DNA from: CAZTDU01 sp050248795
GTDB taxonomy: Bacteria > Pseudomonadota > Gammaproteobacteria > Burkholderiales > SG8-39
DNA length: 64,000 nt
Assembly (NCBI GenBank): GCA_050248795.1
Contig: JBFWRS010000012.1
Span: forward strand, 1-64,000
Reading direction: 5' to 3'
This document shows, piece by piece, positions 44,775-53,351 of this stretch. The notes beneath the pieces are model-generated. The model saw only the letters and a program-made list of their open reading frames with translations. It was not told where the DNA came from and made no database searches. Both the position numbers and the translations under genes were made by a program. How positions within the stretch are numbered: the first letter of the stretch is position 1; each line of letters begins with the position of its first letter.

Positions 44775-46361
44775 ATGTTGCACAAGCGCACCATCGCCGG
44801 CCTGGTTGCCGGCGCCCTGCTCGGCCTTGCCGGCGCGGCGCAGGCACAAGGGGATGCAAAGACGCTGCGGGTCGTGCCGCACTCCAACCTCGCCATCCTC
44901 GACCCGATCTGGACCACCGCATACATGAGCCGCAACCACGGCTACATGATCTACGACACCCTGTTCGGCACCGACGAGAAGAGCCAGATCAAGCCGCAGA
45001 TGGTGGACACCTGGACGACGAGCGAAGACCGGCGCCTGTGGACCTTCAAGCTGAGGCCGGGCCTGGCGTTCCACGACGGCAAGCCGGTGACAGGCGAGGA
45101 CGTCGTCGCGTCGATTGCGCGCTGGGGCAAGCGCGACGCCATGGGTTCCGCGCTGATGACCTTCGTCGAGCGCATGGATGCGCCGGCGCCCGATACGTTC
45201 CGCATCTTCCTCAGGGAACCCTGCGGCTTCGTGCTGGAAGCGCTGGGCAAGCCCTCGTCGAACGTGCTCTTCATCATGCCCAGGCGCATTGCCGAAACGG
45301 ATGCGTTCAAGCAGATCGAGGAGCACATCGGTTCCGGGCCCTACGTCTTCAAGCGCGACGAATTCAAGCCCGGCGACAAGGCGGTGTACCTGAAGAACCC
45401 GAAGTACGTGCCGAGGAAGGAAGCGCCCTCGGGCAGTGCCGGCGGCAAGCACGTCTACGTCGAGCGCGTCGAGTGGAACCTGGCGCTGCGCGACGCGCAG
45501 GCGCAGGTGAACGCGCTGAAGGCGGGCGAAGTCGACATCATCGAGGCGCTGGCGTTCGACCACTACGAGGCGGTGAAGAAGGACGCGAAACTGCAGGTTC
45601 CCAACACCGCGCCCGCCGGCCTGCAGTACATGGCGCGCTTCAACCACCTGCACAAGCCCTTCGACAACCCGAAGGTGCGCCAGGCCGTGCTCGCCGCGTT
45701 CTCGCAGCGGCCGTTCCTGCAGGCACAGGTGGGCGTGAAGGCGCTGTACCGCACCTGCCCGTCGATGTTCACCTGCGGCACGCCCTACGGCAGCCCATAC
45801 GGCAGCGACATCCAGTCGAAGTCCAACATGAAGAAGGCGCAGGAGCTGCTGAAGGCCTCGGGCTACGACGGCACGCCCATCGTCCTGATGAAGCCGACCG
45901 ACCTCGCGTCGATCCAAAAGCTGCCGGACGTCGCCGCGCAACTGCTGCGCCAGGCCGGCTTCAAGGTCGACCTGCAGGCGATGGACTGGCAGTCGCTGGT
46001 GGCGCGCCGCGCGAAGAAGGACCCGATCGACAAGGGCGGCTGGCACATGTTCCTCACCGCGTGGCAGGCGCACGACATCTGGAACCCGATCGCCAACGCG
46101 GCGCTGGACACGCGCGGCGACAAGTCAGGCTGGTTCGGCTGGGCCAAGGACGACAAGATCGTCGAACTGCGCAACCAGTTCATGCGCGAAACGGATGAAG
46201 CGAAGAAGAAGCAGCTCGCCAACGCGATCCAGGCGCGCGCCTTCGAGGTCGGCACCCACGTGCCGCTGGGCGAATACGTGCAGCCGGTGGCGGCGAGGAA
46301 GAACATCAGCGGCTTCTTCGTCACCAACGGCAACCTGTACTGGAACCTGAAGAAGAACTAG
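44775..46361 (+). CDS. peptide-type ABC transporter substrate-binding protein (SBP family 5)
   Basis: A 528-residue periplasmic binding protein of the DppA/OppA/GsiB class. The signal peptide is MLHKRTIAGLVAGALLGLAG (cleavage after AQAQ); family signatures include DTLFGTDEKSQIKPQMVDTW and RPGLAFHDGKPVTGEDVVAS. The ATG at 44775 follows a GGGGGAGA ribosome binding site. A terminator hairpin separates it from its permease genes, probably allowing more binding protein than permease. Confidence 0.92.
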   Translation: MLHKRTIAGLVAGALLGLAGAAQAQGDAKTLRVVPHSNLAILDPIWTTAYMSRNHGYMIYDTLFGTDEKSQIKPQMVDTWTTSEDRRLWTFKLRPGLAFHDGKPVTGEDVVASIARWGKRDAMGSALMTFVERMDAPAPDTFRIFLREPCGFVLEALGKPSSNVLFIMPRRIAETDAFKQIEEHIGSGPYVFKRDEFKPGDKAVYLKNPKYVPRKEAPSGSAGGKHVYVERVEWNLALRDAQAQVNALKAGEVDIIEALAFDHYEAVKKDAKLQVPNTAPAGLQYMARFNHLHKPFDNPKVRQAVLAAFSQRPFLQAQVGVKALYRTCPSMFTCGTPYGSPYGSDIQSKSNMKKAQELLKASGYDGTPIVLMKPTDLASIQKLPDVAAQLLRQAGFKVDLQAMDWQSLVARRAKKDPIDKGGWHMFLTAWQAHDIWNPIANAALDTRGDKSGWFGWAKDDKIVELRNQFMRETDEAKKKQLANAIQARAFEVGTHVPLGEYVQPVAARKNISGFFVTNGNLYWNLKKN

Positions 46362-46380
46362 CCGCTCACAGGGGTACCCA

Positions 46381-46407
46381 AGGGGGGCGTCACGCCCCCT
46401 TTCTTTT
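46381..46407 (+). terminator. intrinsic (attenuating) terminator between binding protein and permease
   Basis: Stem GGGGGCG / CGCCCCC with a TCA loop (46383-46399), followed by TTTCTTTT. It ends 2 bases before the permease ATG at 46410, so partial readthrough must supply the downstream genes. Confidence 0.8.
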
Positions 46408-46409
46408 CC

Positions 46410-47351
46410 ATGTACAGATTCCTCGCCAGGCGGCTGCTCGCGACGATCCCGGTGCTGCTGATCGTCGCGGTGCTGGTATTCCTGATGCTGCGGCTCACCC
46501 CCGGCGACCCGGCGGCGATCCTCGCCGGCGACGCCGCGAATGTGGACCAGATCGCGAGCATCCGCGCCGGGCTGGGCCTGGACCGGCCGATCCCGGTGCA
46601 GTTCGGCATCTGGATCGGCAACCTCGTCACCGGCGACCTCGGCGAATCCTTCTATTACAAGACCAAGGTGACGACGCTGATCGGCCAGCGCCTGGAGCCG
46701 ACGCTGTCGCTCGCGGCGATGACCATCCTGATCGCCGTGCTGGTCGCCGTGCCGCTGGGCGTGCTCGCCGCGTGGCGCCATGGCGGCTGGTTCGACCGCA
46801 CGCTGATGGGCTTTTCCGTGGTCGGCTTCTCGATCCCGATCTTCGTGCTGGCGTACATACTGATCTGGGCGGTGTCGCTCAAGCTCGGCTGGCTGCCAGT
46901 GCAGGGCTACAAGCGCATCGCCGAGGGCTTCGGCCCCTGGCTGCAGCACCTGCTGCTGCCATCTATCACGCTGTCGATCATCTACGTCGCGCTGATCGCG
47001 CGCGTCACGCGCGCCTCGGTGCTCGAGACGCTGGGCGAGGACTACATCCGCACCGCGCGCGCCAAGGGGCTGCCCGAATCCCGCGTGCTGGTGCGGCACG
47101 CGCTGGCGAACGCCGCGGTGCCGATCGCCACCATCATCGGCATCGGCATCGCGCTGCTGATCGGCGGCGTCGTGGTCACCGAATCGGTGTACGCGATCCC
47201 GGGCCTGGGCCGCCTCACGGTGGACGCGGTGCTGGCGCGGGACTTCCCCACCATCCAGGGCGTGATCCTGCTGTTTTCGTTCTTCTACGTCGCGATCAAC
47301 CTGCTGGTGGACCTGTCCTACGTGTTCTTCGACCCGCGCATCCGCTACTAG
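46410..47351 (+). CDS. peptide-type ABC transporter permease (DppB-like)
   Basis: A 313-residue inner-membrane permease with about six transmembrane helices and the EAA-like loop (GEDYIRTARAKGLPESRVL). It starts MYRFLARRLLATIPVLLIV, standard for DppB. No Shine-Dalgarno sequence is visible because the terminator T-tract abuts the ATG. It is followed after 3 bases by the second permease. Confidence 0.93.
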   Translation: MYRFLARRLLATIPVLLIVAVLVFLMLRLTPGDPAAILAGDAANVDQIASIRAGLGLDRPIPVQFGIWIGNLVTGDLGESFYYKTKVTTLIGQRLEPTLSLAAMTILIAVLVAVPLGVLAAWRHGGWFDRTLMGFSVVGFSIPIFVLAYILIWAVSLKLGWLPVQGYKRIAEGFGPWLQHLLLPSITLSIIYVALIARVTRASVLETLGEDYIRTARAKGLPESRVLVRHALANAAVPIATIIGIGIALLIGGVVVTESVYAIPGLGRLTVDAVLARDFPTIQGVILLFSFFYVAINLLVDLSYVFFDPRIRY

Positions 47352-47354
47352 CCC

Positions 47355-48311
47355 ATGGCAACGCCCAACGACGCGAACGACGAGGCACTGTCGGCATTGT
47401 CGGCATTGTCCGTAGAATCGGCCGCGGTGCTGCGCCAGGAGAGCACCTGGCAGCGCGTGCGCGCCAACCTGTCGGTGCGCCTTGGCGGCTTCACGCTGCT
47501 GGTGCTGGTCGCCATCGCGATACTCGCGCCGTGGCTGGGCACGGTGGACCCGACGCTGTTCGACGCCGGCAGCCGCGACCTGCTGCCCGGCAGGCAGGGC
47601 GAGATCACCACGCTCGAAGGCGAGATCATCGAGCACAAGTTCCTCATGGGCTCGGATTCCTTCGGCCGCGACATCTACAGCCGCGTCATCTACGGCACGC
47701 AGGTGTCGCTGATCGTCGGCGTGTCCACCGCGCTGCTGGCGCTGGCGTTCGGCGTCCTGCTCGGCCTCGCCTCGGGTTACCTGCGCTGGCTGGACGGCAT
47801 CATGATGCGCGTGATGGACGGCATCATGGCGATCCCGGCGATCCTGATCGCGATCGCGCTGGTGGCGATGTGGAAGGGCAGCCTCGCCACGGTGATCGTC
47901 GCCATCGCGGTGCCGGAGATCCCGCGCGTGACGCGGCTGGTGCGTTCGCTCGTGCTGACGATCCGCGAGGAGCCCTATGTCGAGGCGGCGGTGTCGCTGG
48001 GCACGCCGGCGTGGCGGATCATGTTCGGCCACATCCTGCCGAACACCATCGCGCCGCTGCTGGTGCAGGGCACCTTCATCTGCGCCGCCGGCATCCTCAC
48101 CGAGGCGATCCTGTCGTTCCTCGGTGTCGGCCTGCCGCCGGACATCCCCACCTGGGGCAACGTCATGGCCGAAGGCCGCGCGCAGTTCAACCAGTATCCG
48201 CACAACATCTTCTTCCCGGGCGTGTTCCTGGCGGTCACGGTGCTGGCGGTGAACATCCTCGGCGACGGGCTGCGCGACACGCTCGACCCGAAGATGGCAA
48301 GGCGCGTATGA
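47355..48311 (+). CDS. peptide-type ABC transporter permease (DppC-like)
   Basis: A 318-residue inner-membrane permease partner of the DppB-like protein, with an N-terminal cytoplasmic segment, about six transmembrane helices and an EAA loop (EEPYVEAAVSLGTPAWRIMF). The N-terminus has an ALSALSALS repeat encoded by a short tandem repeat. Its stop overlaps the ATPase start (ATGA). Confidence 0.93.
   Translation: MATPNDANDEALSALSALSVESAAVLRQESTWQRVRANLSVRLGGFTLLVLVAIAILAPWLGTVDPTLFDAGSRDLLPGRQGEITTLEGEIIEHKFLMGSDSFGRDIYSRVIYGTQVSLIVGVSTALLALAFGVLLGLASGYLRWLDGIMMRVMDGIMAIPAILIAIALVAMWKGSLATVIVAIAVPEIPRVTRLVRSLVLTIREEPYVEAAVSLGTPAWRIMFGHILPNTIAPLLVQGTFICAAGILTEAILSFLGVGLPPDIPTWGNVMAEGRAQFNQYPHNIFFPGVFLAVTVLAVNILGDGLRDTLDPKMARRV
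47391..47408 (+). repeat. two-copy 9-base tandem repeat in the DppC-like gene
   Basis: TCGGCATTG occurs twice in tandem and is flanked by diverged copies, encoding part of ALSALSALS near the N-terminus. Slippage here would change length by three residues without a frameshift. Confidence 0.6.
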
Positions 48312-49945
48312 GCGCAGCCGCGCCGGTGCTCGAGGTCACGGACCTCACCATCGGCCTGCCCTCGGGCGGCGACCGCGCCACCGCGGTGAAGGGGGTGTCG
48401 TTCACGGTGAACCGCGGCGAGATCGTCTGCCTGGTCGGCGAATCGGGCTCAGGCAAGTCGGTGATCGCGCAGGGCGTGATGGGCCTGCTGCCGCGCGCGC
48501 TCCCGGTCAGCGGCGGACGCATCCTGCTGCAGGGCGAGGACATCACGCACGCCTCGCCTCGCCGGCTGCGCGACCTGCGCGCCACGCGCATGTCGATGAT
48601 CTTCCAGGAGCCGATGACCGCGCTGAACCCGGTGATGAGCTGCGGCGACCAGATCGACGAGGTGCTGCGCGAACACACCACGCTGGGCGCCGAGGCGCGC
48701 GCCAGGCGCGTGCTCGAGGCGATCCGCGAGGTGCTGCTGCCCGAGCCCGAACGCATCGTCGCTTCCTACCCGCACCAGCTATCGGGCGGCCAGCGCCAGC
48801 GCATCATGATCGCGATGGCGCTGGTGCTGGAGCCGGCGCTGCTGATCGCCGACGAGCCGACGACGGCGCTCGACGTGACGACGCAGGCGCAGATCCTCAG
48901 GCTGGTGCAGGAGCTGCAGGCGCGGCACGGCACCGGCGTATTGTTCATCACGCACGACTTCGGCGTCGTCGCCGAGATCGCGCACCGCGTCGCGGTGCTG
49001 CGCCTCGGCGACATGGTCGAGCTCGGCCCCAGGGACGACGTGCTGACGCGGCCGCGGCACGACTACACCCGGATGCTGATCGATTCGGTGCCGACGTTGC
49101 GCCCGCACGAGCGCGGCGCGGTCGGCTCGGCGCCGCTGGTACTGCAGACGAAGGGGCTGGCAAAGACCTACGTCGACCGCGGCTGGTTCCACAAGCGCCG
49201 CGAAGTGCGCGCCGCCGAGGACGTGACGCTCGAGATCCGCCGCGGCCAGACGCTGGGCATCGTCGGCGAATCCGGCTCCGGCAAGTCTACCGTCGCGCGC
49301 TGCATCGTGCGGCTGATCGACCCCAGCGCCGGCGAGGTGCGCCTCGGCGGCGTCGACATCGCCACCATGCGCGCCGGCGAACTGCGGCCCTTGCGGCGCA
49401 AGGTGCAGATCGTGTTCCAGGATCCGTACCGCTCGCTCAATCCGCGCCGCACGGTGGGCGAGGCGATCATCGAGGGGCCGATGAACTACGGCCTGACGCG
49501 CAGCGCCGCGCTGGAGCGCGCGAAGAGCCTGCTCGAACTCGTGCGCATGGACGCAAGCGTGCTCGGCCGCTACCCGCACCAGTTCTCCGGCGGCCAGCGC
49601 CAGCGCCTGTGCATCGCGCGCGCGCTCGCCATGGAGCCGGAGTTGCTGATCGCCGACGAGGCGGTGTCGGCGCTCGACGTGTCGGTGCAGGCGCAGGTGC
49701 TGCGGCTGCTCGAGGAGATCCGCGCGCGGCTCGACCTGGCGATGCTGTTCATCACGCACGACCTGCGCGTCGCCTCGCAGGTCTGCGATCACGTCGCCGT
49801 AATGTCCCGTGGGCGGGTGGTCGAGTACGGTCCGGCAAACCGCGTGTTCGGCGCGCCGCAGCATGAATACACGCGCGCCCTCTTCGCCGCGGCGCCCGGC
49901 CGGCATTTCGAGTTCGGCGCCGCGCCGGCGCCGGCCGGCGCCTGA
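48308..49945 (+). CDS. fused double ATP-binding protein of peptide-type ABC transporter (DppD-DppF fusion)
   Basis: A 545-residue protein with two complete ABC ATPase domains (about 5-265 and 278-535). Each has Walker A (GESGSGKSV, GESGSGKST), the signature SGGQRQR and Walker B (LLIADEPTTALD, LLIADEAVSALD). This corresponds to DppD and DppF in one chain, as in GsiA and YejF. The second Walker B has Ala for Pro after the Glu, without loss of the catalytic residue. It follows the two permeases in an operon. Confidence 0.94.
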   Translation: MSAAAPVLEVTDLTIGLPSGGDRATAVKGVSFTVNRGEIVCLVGESGSGKSVIAQGVMGLLPRALPVSGGRILLQGEDITHASPRRLRDLRATRMSMIFQEPMTALNPVMSCGDQIDEVLREHTTLGAEARARRVLEAIREVLLPEPERIVASYPHQLSGGQRQRIMIAMALVLEPALLIADEPTTALDVTTQAQILRLVQELQARHGTGVLFITHDFGVVAEIAHRVAVLRLGDMVELGPRDDVLTRPRHDYTRMLIDSVPTLRPHERGAVGSAPLVLQTKGLAKTYVDRGWFHKRREVRAAEDVTLEIRRGQTLGIVGESGSGKSTVARCIVRLIDPSAGEVRLGGVDIATMRAGELRPLRRKVQIVFQDPYRSLNPRRTVGEAIIEGPMNYGLTRSAALERAKSLLELVRMDASVLGRYPHQFSGGQRQRLCIARALAMEPELLIADEAVSALDVSVQAQVLRLLEEIRARLDLAMLFITHDLRVASQVCDHVAVMSRGRVVEYGPANRVFGAPQHEYTRALFAAAPGRHFEFGAAPAPAGA

Positions 49946-49967
49946 TCCACGCCTATACTTCGGCCCC

Positions 49968-50720
49968 ATGCTGGACGAGAGGATGATCGCGGCGGCGCTC
50001 GCGCCGCTGCAGGTGCGCGTGCTGGATGCATGCGAGTCGACCAATGCGCGGCTGCTCGCGGCGGACGATGATCGCCCCGCGCTGCTCATTGCCGACACGC
50101 AGACGCACGGCCGCGGCACGCGCGGCCGGCGCTGGCATGGCGCGCCGGGCGCGGGCCTGCTGATGTCGCTGCGCACGCCGGTTGACCGCCCGATGCGGGA
50201 GCTCGCCGGCCTGTCGCTCGCCGCCGGCGTCGCGGTGCAGCGCGCGTTGTGCAGCCTCGGCCTTTCGCGCGCGGCGCTGAAGTGGCCGAACGACATCCTC
50301 GTCGATGGCGCGAAGCTCGGCGGCATCCTGGTCGAGACGCGCGCGCGCAGCGGCCCTGCCTGCGCCGTGATCGGCTGCGGCATCAACTGGCACGCGGCGC
50401 CGCGCGGCCTGCCGCTGCGCATGGCCGCGGCCTGCGTCGCCGACAGCCTGGCGCCGGTGCCGTCCCGGTCCGCCGGCGCCGTCGCCATCGCGCGCGAACT
50501 GCTCGCCGCGGTGGCACGCTTCGAGCGCTTCGGGCTCGATGCGTTCCGCACCGACTGGGAGGCTGCGCATGCGCTCAGCGGGCGCCGCGTGCGCGTGAGG
50601 ATTCCCGGCGGGCGCGTGCTCACCGGCACCGCCGAGGGGCTGGAGCCCGACGGCAGCCTGCGCCTGCGCAACCGGCGCGGCGCGCACGCGGTGGTCTCCG
50701 GCACGGTAAGCGCCGCATGA
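49968..50720 (+). CDS. birA: biotin-[acetyl-CoA carboxylase] ligase
   Basis: A 250-residue biotin protein ligase that activates biotin with ATP and attaches it to acetyl-CoA carboxylase BCCP. The ligase motif GRGTRGRRWH (about 46-55), KWPNDILVDGAKLGGILVE and the C-terminal domain (SGRRVRVRIPGGRVL) are present. The N-terminal DNA-binding domain of E. coli BirA is absent, so it is monofunctional. It overlaps coaX in ATGA. Confidence 0.93.
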   Translation: MLDERMIAAALAPLQVRVLDACESTNARLLAADDDRPALLIADTQTHGRGTRGRRWHGAPGAGLLMSLRTPVDRPMRELAGLSLAAGVAVQRALCSLGLSRAALKWPNDILVDGAKLGGILVETRARSGPACAVIGCGINWHAAPRGLPLRMAAACVADSLAPVPSRSAGAVAIARELLAAVARFERFGLDAFRTDWEAAHALSGRRVRVRIPGGRVLTGTAEGLEPDGSLRLRNRRGAHAVVSGTVSAA

Positions 50721-51448
50721 ACCTGGTCATCGATGCCGGCAACTCGCGCGTGAAGTGGGGCTGGCACGACGGCGGCGCCTGGAAGAGCGTATCGACGGTG
50801 TCGCTGATCGAGTTCGCCGCCGGCGGCCACGACATCAACCCCTTCGCCACTACGCACGCGGACCCGGCAAGCATCGTGATCTCGAACGTCGCCGGCGACG
50901 GCGCGCACGAACTGCTGTGCAACTGGACCGGCATCTTCGACGCCGAGCCGCGCTGGGTCAGGGGCATGCCCGAACAGTGCGGCGTGAAGAACCTCTACGA
51001 GCGGCCCGAGCAACTCGGCCCCGACCGCTGGGCGGCGCTGATCGCCGCGCGCGCACTGGAGAAATCCGCCTGCCTGGTGGTAAACGCAGGCACCGCGACC
51101 ACCGCCGACCTGCTGTCGGCGGATGGCGTGTTCCTCGGCGGGCTGATCCTGCCCGGCGTCGACCTGATGCGATTCGTACTGCACGAGCACACCGGCAAGC
51201 TGCCCATCCAGGACGGCAACTTCGTGCGTACCCCGCGCAACACGCTGGACGCGATAGAAACCGGCTGCCGCCATGCACAGGCCGGCGCGGTCGAGCGGAT
51301 GTTTCGCGTCGCCGGCGCCGGGACGCGCTGCATCGTCTCGGGCGGCGCGGGTCAGGCGCTGATCGAACAGCTCGACATTCCCTGCCGCTACTTCGAGAAC
51401 CTCGTGCTGGAGGGACTCGCGCACATCGCCGGCAGCGCAGGCGCATGA
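50717..51448 (+). CDS. coaX: type III pantothenate kinase
   Basis: A 243-residue CoaX, the first step of coenzyme A synthesis. It has the N-terminal P-loop-like DAGNSRVKWGWHD (about 6-18), the pantothenate-site GPDRWAALIAAR, and VVNAGTATTADLL plus GGLILPGVDLM. Its size is normal. It overlaps birA at its start and the SPOR gene at its end (both ATGA), the common birA-coaX arrangement. Confidence 0.95.
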   Translation: MNLVIDAGNSRVKWGWHDGGAWKSVSTVSLIEFAAGGHDINPFATTHADPASIVISNVAGDGAHELLCNWTGIFDAEPRWVRGMPEQCGVKNLYERPEQLGPDRWAALIAARALEKSACLVVNAGTATTADLLSADGVFLGGLILPGVDLMRFVLHEHTGKLPIQDGNFVRTPRNTLDAIETGCRHAQAGAVERMFRVAGAGTRCIVSGGAGQALIEQLDIPCRYFENLVLEGLAHIAGSAGA

Positions 51449-52152
51449 GGCTCGTTTTCCTCCTGCTGGTGCTCGCGAACCTGGCGTTCTTCGCCTGGAG
51501 CACGCTCCTGCACGACGCCGACCGGGGTTCCGACCAGAAGCCATTGCGCGCGCAGATCGAGCCCGACAGGATCCGCGTGCTGCCTGCCACGGGCATGGCA
51601 GCGGCCACGGCGCCGAAGCCGCAGGCACCGCAGCCCGCTGTTGCCGCCCCGGCGCCTGCTGCTGCGCCCGCCGCAGCCCCGACGCAGGCGGTCGCTGCCT
51701 GCATCGAATGGGGCAGTTTCACGCTCACCGCCGCCCCCGCCGCCGAGGCAGCGCTTGCGCCGCTGGCACTGGGCACGCGCCTTGCCAGGCGCCAGGTGGA
51801 GGAGACTGCGAACTGGTGGGTCTACATGCCGCCGCAGGGCAATCGCCAGAACGCGCAGAAGAAAGGTGCCGAACTGAAGGCACTTGGCGTCGAGGAATGG
51901 TTCATTGTCGCCGACGAGGGCCGCTGGCGCTGGGCGGTGTCGCTGGGCGTGTTCCGCACCGAGGAGTCGGCGCGCAAGTACCTCGATGCGCTGCAGGCGC
52001 GCGGCGTGCGCAGCGCGCTGGTCGGCGCGCGCGAAACCCAGGTGCCGAAGGTGTGGCTGCAGGCGCGCGGCGTGGACCCAGCGCAACTGGCGCGCTGGCG
52101 CGAGATCGCGCTCGCCTGGCCCGGCGTGGAACTGCGCGACTGCGCCGCCTGA
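51445..52152 (+). CDS. membrane-anchored SPOR domain protein
   Basis: A 235-residue protein with an N-terminal transmembrane anchor (MRLVFLLLVLANLAFFAW), a Pro/Ala-rich linker (about 50-82) and a SPOR-like region (about 85-185; EWGSFTLTAAPAAEA, later WRWAVSLGVFRTEESARKYL). SPOR domains bind denuded glycan at the division septum. It follows coaX with an ATGA overlap. Confidence 0.82.
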   Translation: MRLVFLLLVLANLAFFAWSTLLHDADRGSDQKPLRAQIEPDRIRVLPATGMAAATAPKPQAPQPAVAAPAPAAAPAAAPTQAVAACIEWGSFTLTAAPAAEAALAPLALGTRLARRQVEETANWWVYMPPQGNRQNAQKKGAELKALGVEEWFIVADEGRWRWAVSLGVFRTEESARKYLDALQARGVRSALVGARETQVPKVWLQARGVDPAQLARWREIALAWPGVELRDCAA

Positions 52153-52156
52153 GCGG

Positions 52157-52537
52157 CTAGCCGATGTTGAACGTGCCGCCGGGCACGTTGCGCGCCACCA
52201 TCTCCAGCAGCTTGTCGGCGCGCACCGGCTTGGTCAGGTAGCCGACCGCGCCGAGTTGTCGGCCGCGGTCGCCGCCCTCCTCGAAGGACGTGAGGAAGAT
52301 CACCGGCACCGCGGCAAGGCTGGGGTCGCCGCGCAGCGCTTCGATGAATTCGAAGCCGTCCATGTGCGGCATGTTCACGTCGCTGATGATCAGGTCAGGC
52401 GGCTGGCGCAGCGCCATGTAGCCGGCGGCAATCGCGTCTTCCGCGACGCGCACGTCGTAACCCGCGTTCGACAGGTGCAGGCGCAGCAGCTGCCTCAGGC
52501 TTTCGTCATCGTCGACTATCAGGATGTTGGCGGCCAT
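52157..52537 (-). CDS. single-domain response regulator receiver protein (CheY-like)
   Basis: A 126-residue receiver domain with the acidic pair D10-D11, phospho-acceptor D53 (ISDVNMPHMDGFEF), T83 and K103 (YLTKPVRA). No output domain is present. The ATG at 52537 (MAANILIVDDD) was chosen; the frame is open to 52615 but that would overlap the tRNA. It may act in a phosphorelay, and lies close to, but on the other strand from, the minor pilin operon; a link to twitching control (PilG/PilH-like) is speculation. Confidence 0.88.
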   Translation of the reverse strand: MAANILIVDDDESLRQLLRLHLSNAGYDVRVAEDAIAAGYMALRQPPDLIISDVNMPHMDGFEFIEALRGDPSLAAVPVIFLTSFEEGGDRGRQLGAVGYLTKPVRADKLLEMVARNVPGGTFNIG

Positions 52538-52579
52538 GTGGTTCGGGCGAAGCTGCGGGCGGGACTGCGGGCGAAGCGA

Positions 52580-52655
52580 TGGTGCTGCTGGCGTGAATCG
52601 AACACGCGACCTCATGATTACGAATCAAGCGCTCTACCAACTGAGCTACAGCAGC
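52580..52655 (-). tRNA. tRNA-Thr (anticodon CGT)
   Basis: A 76-base cloverleaf including an encoded CCA end. The acceptor arm GCTGCTG/CAGCAGC, D stem GCTC/GAGC and T stem GCGTG/CACGC pair perfectly. The anticodon loop is TTCGTAA, reading ACG codons (Thr). The anticodon stem CTTGA/TCATG has one T-T mismatch at positions 28 and 42. Confidence 0.93.
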
Positions 52656-52682
52656 GTTTGTCGCGGTGCCGCAAAAGTGCGG

Positions 52683-52688
52683 ATTATA
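52683..52688 (-). promoter_or_regulatory. candidate -10 element for tRNA-Thr
   Basis: TATAAT on the minus strand, 27 bases before the mature tRNA 5' end. No clear -35 was found. Confidence 0.4.
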
Positions 52689-52757
52689 CGCTCGCGCACC
52701 CGGATTTCCCTCGCCGGCGGCCCGGGGACGGCGAGAAGCGGCGTGAAATAGTTCCTC

Positions 52758-52763
52758 TATACT
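52758..52763 (+). promoter_or_regulatory. candidate -10 element for the minor pilin operon
   Basis: TATACT about 105 bases before pilE, in the 213-base space between the tRNA and pilE. No convincing -35 or sigma-54 site was seen. Confidence 0.25.
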
Positions 52764-52868
52764 CGCGTGGCGCCGCCGTCCAGCCATCGACACCGTCCGC
52801 TCGTCGGCTGCGGCACTCCCGGGCGCTCGCGCGCCAACTATCATCCGACGTCACATCGAGGAACGCCC

Positions 52869-53351
52869 ATGAAACAAGCACACGGATTCACGCTGATCGA
52901 GGTCATGGTTACCGTGGTCATCGTAGCCATCCTGGCAGCGGTCGCGCTGCCGTCGTATCGCGATTACCTGACGCGCGGCAAGATTACCGAAGCGACGGCG
53001 AACCTCTCCGACCTGCGCGTGAAGATGGAGCAGTACTATCAGGACAACCGCCGCTACAGCACCACGGCCGGCGGCGGCACCTGCGGCATCGCCGGCGGCA
53101 ACACGCCCACGGTGGCGGACGCAAAGTACTTCACCTTCACCTGCGCTTCGTCGGCGGCGAACGCCGCCGGCGACCAGAACTTCGTGCTCAGCGCCGTCGG
53201 GGGCATCGCCGGCGGCGACCAGAGCATGGCCGGCTTCACGTTCACGCTGAACCACGCCAGCGCGAAGGCCACCACGGCCGCGCCGGCAGGCTGGGCCGCC
53301 GGGACGATGCCCGTCGCATGCTGGATCACGAAGAAGAACGGGGTATGCTGA
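52869..53351 (+). CDS. pilE: type IV pilin-like protein PilE
   Basis: A 160-residue class III-processed pilin: a short basic leader MKQAHG, then FTLIEVMVTVVIVAILAAVA with Glu5, followed by the PSYRDYLTRGKITEA segment typical of PilE-type minor pilins. A single C-terminal disulphide region (CWITKKNGVC) is present. GAGGAA precedes the ATG. It is the first gene of a six-gene overlapping operon ending in pilY1, and overlaps fimT by 7 bases. Confidence 0.9.
   Translation: MKQAHGFTLIEVMVTVVIVAILAAVALPSYRDYLTRGKITEATANLSDLRVKMEQYYQDNRRYSTTAGGGTCGIAGGNTPTVADAKYFTFTCASSAANAAGDQNFVLSAVGGIAGGDQSMAGFTFTLNHASAKATTAAPAGWAAGTMPVACWITKKNGVC

Noticed and set aside
48779..51628. Long minus-strand open frame over the fused ATPase, birA and coaX
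   Set aside because: Shadow frame: low-complexity, no recognisable domain, while the plus-strand genes are unambiguous.
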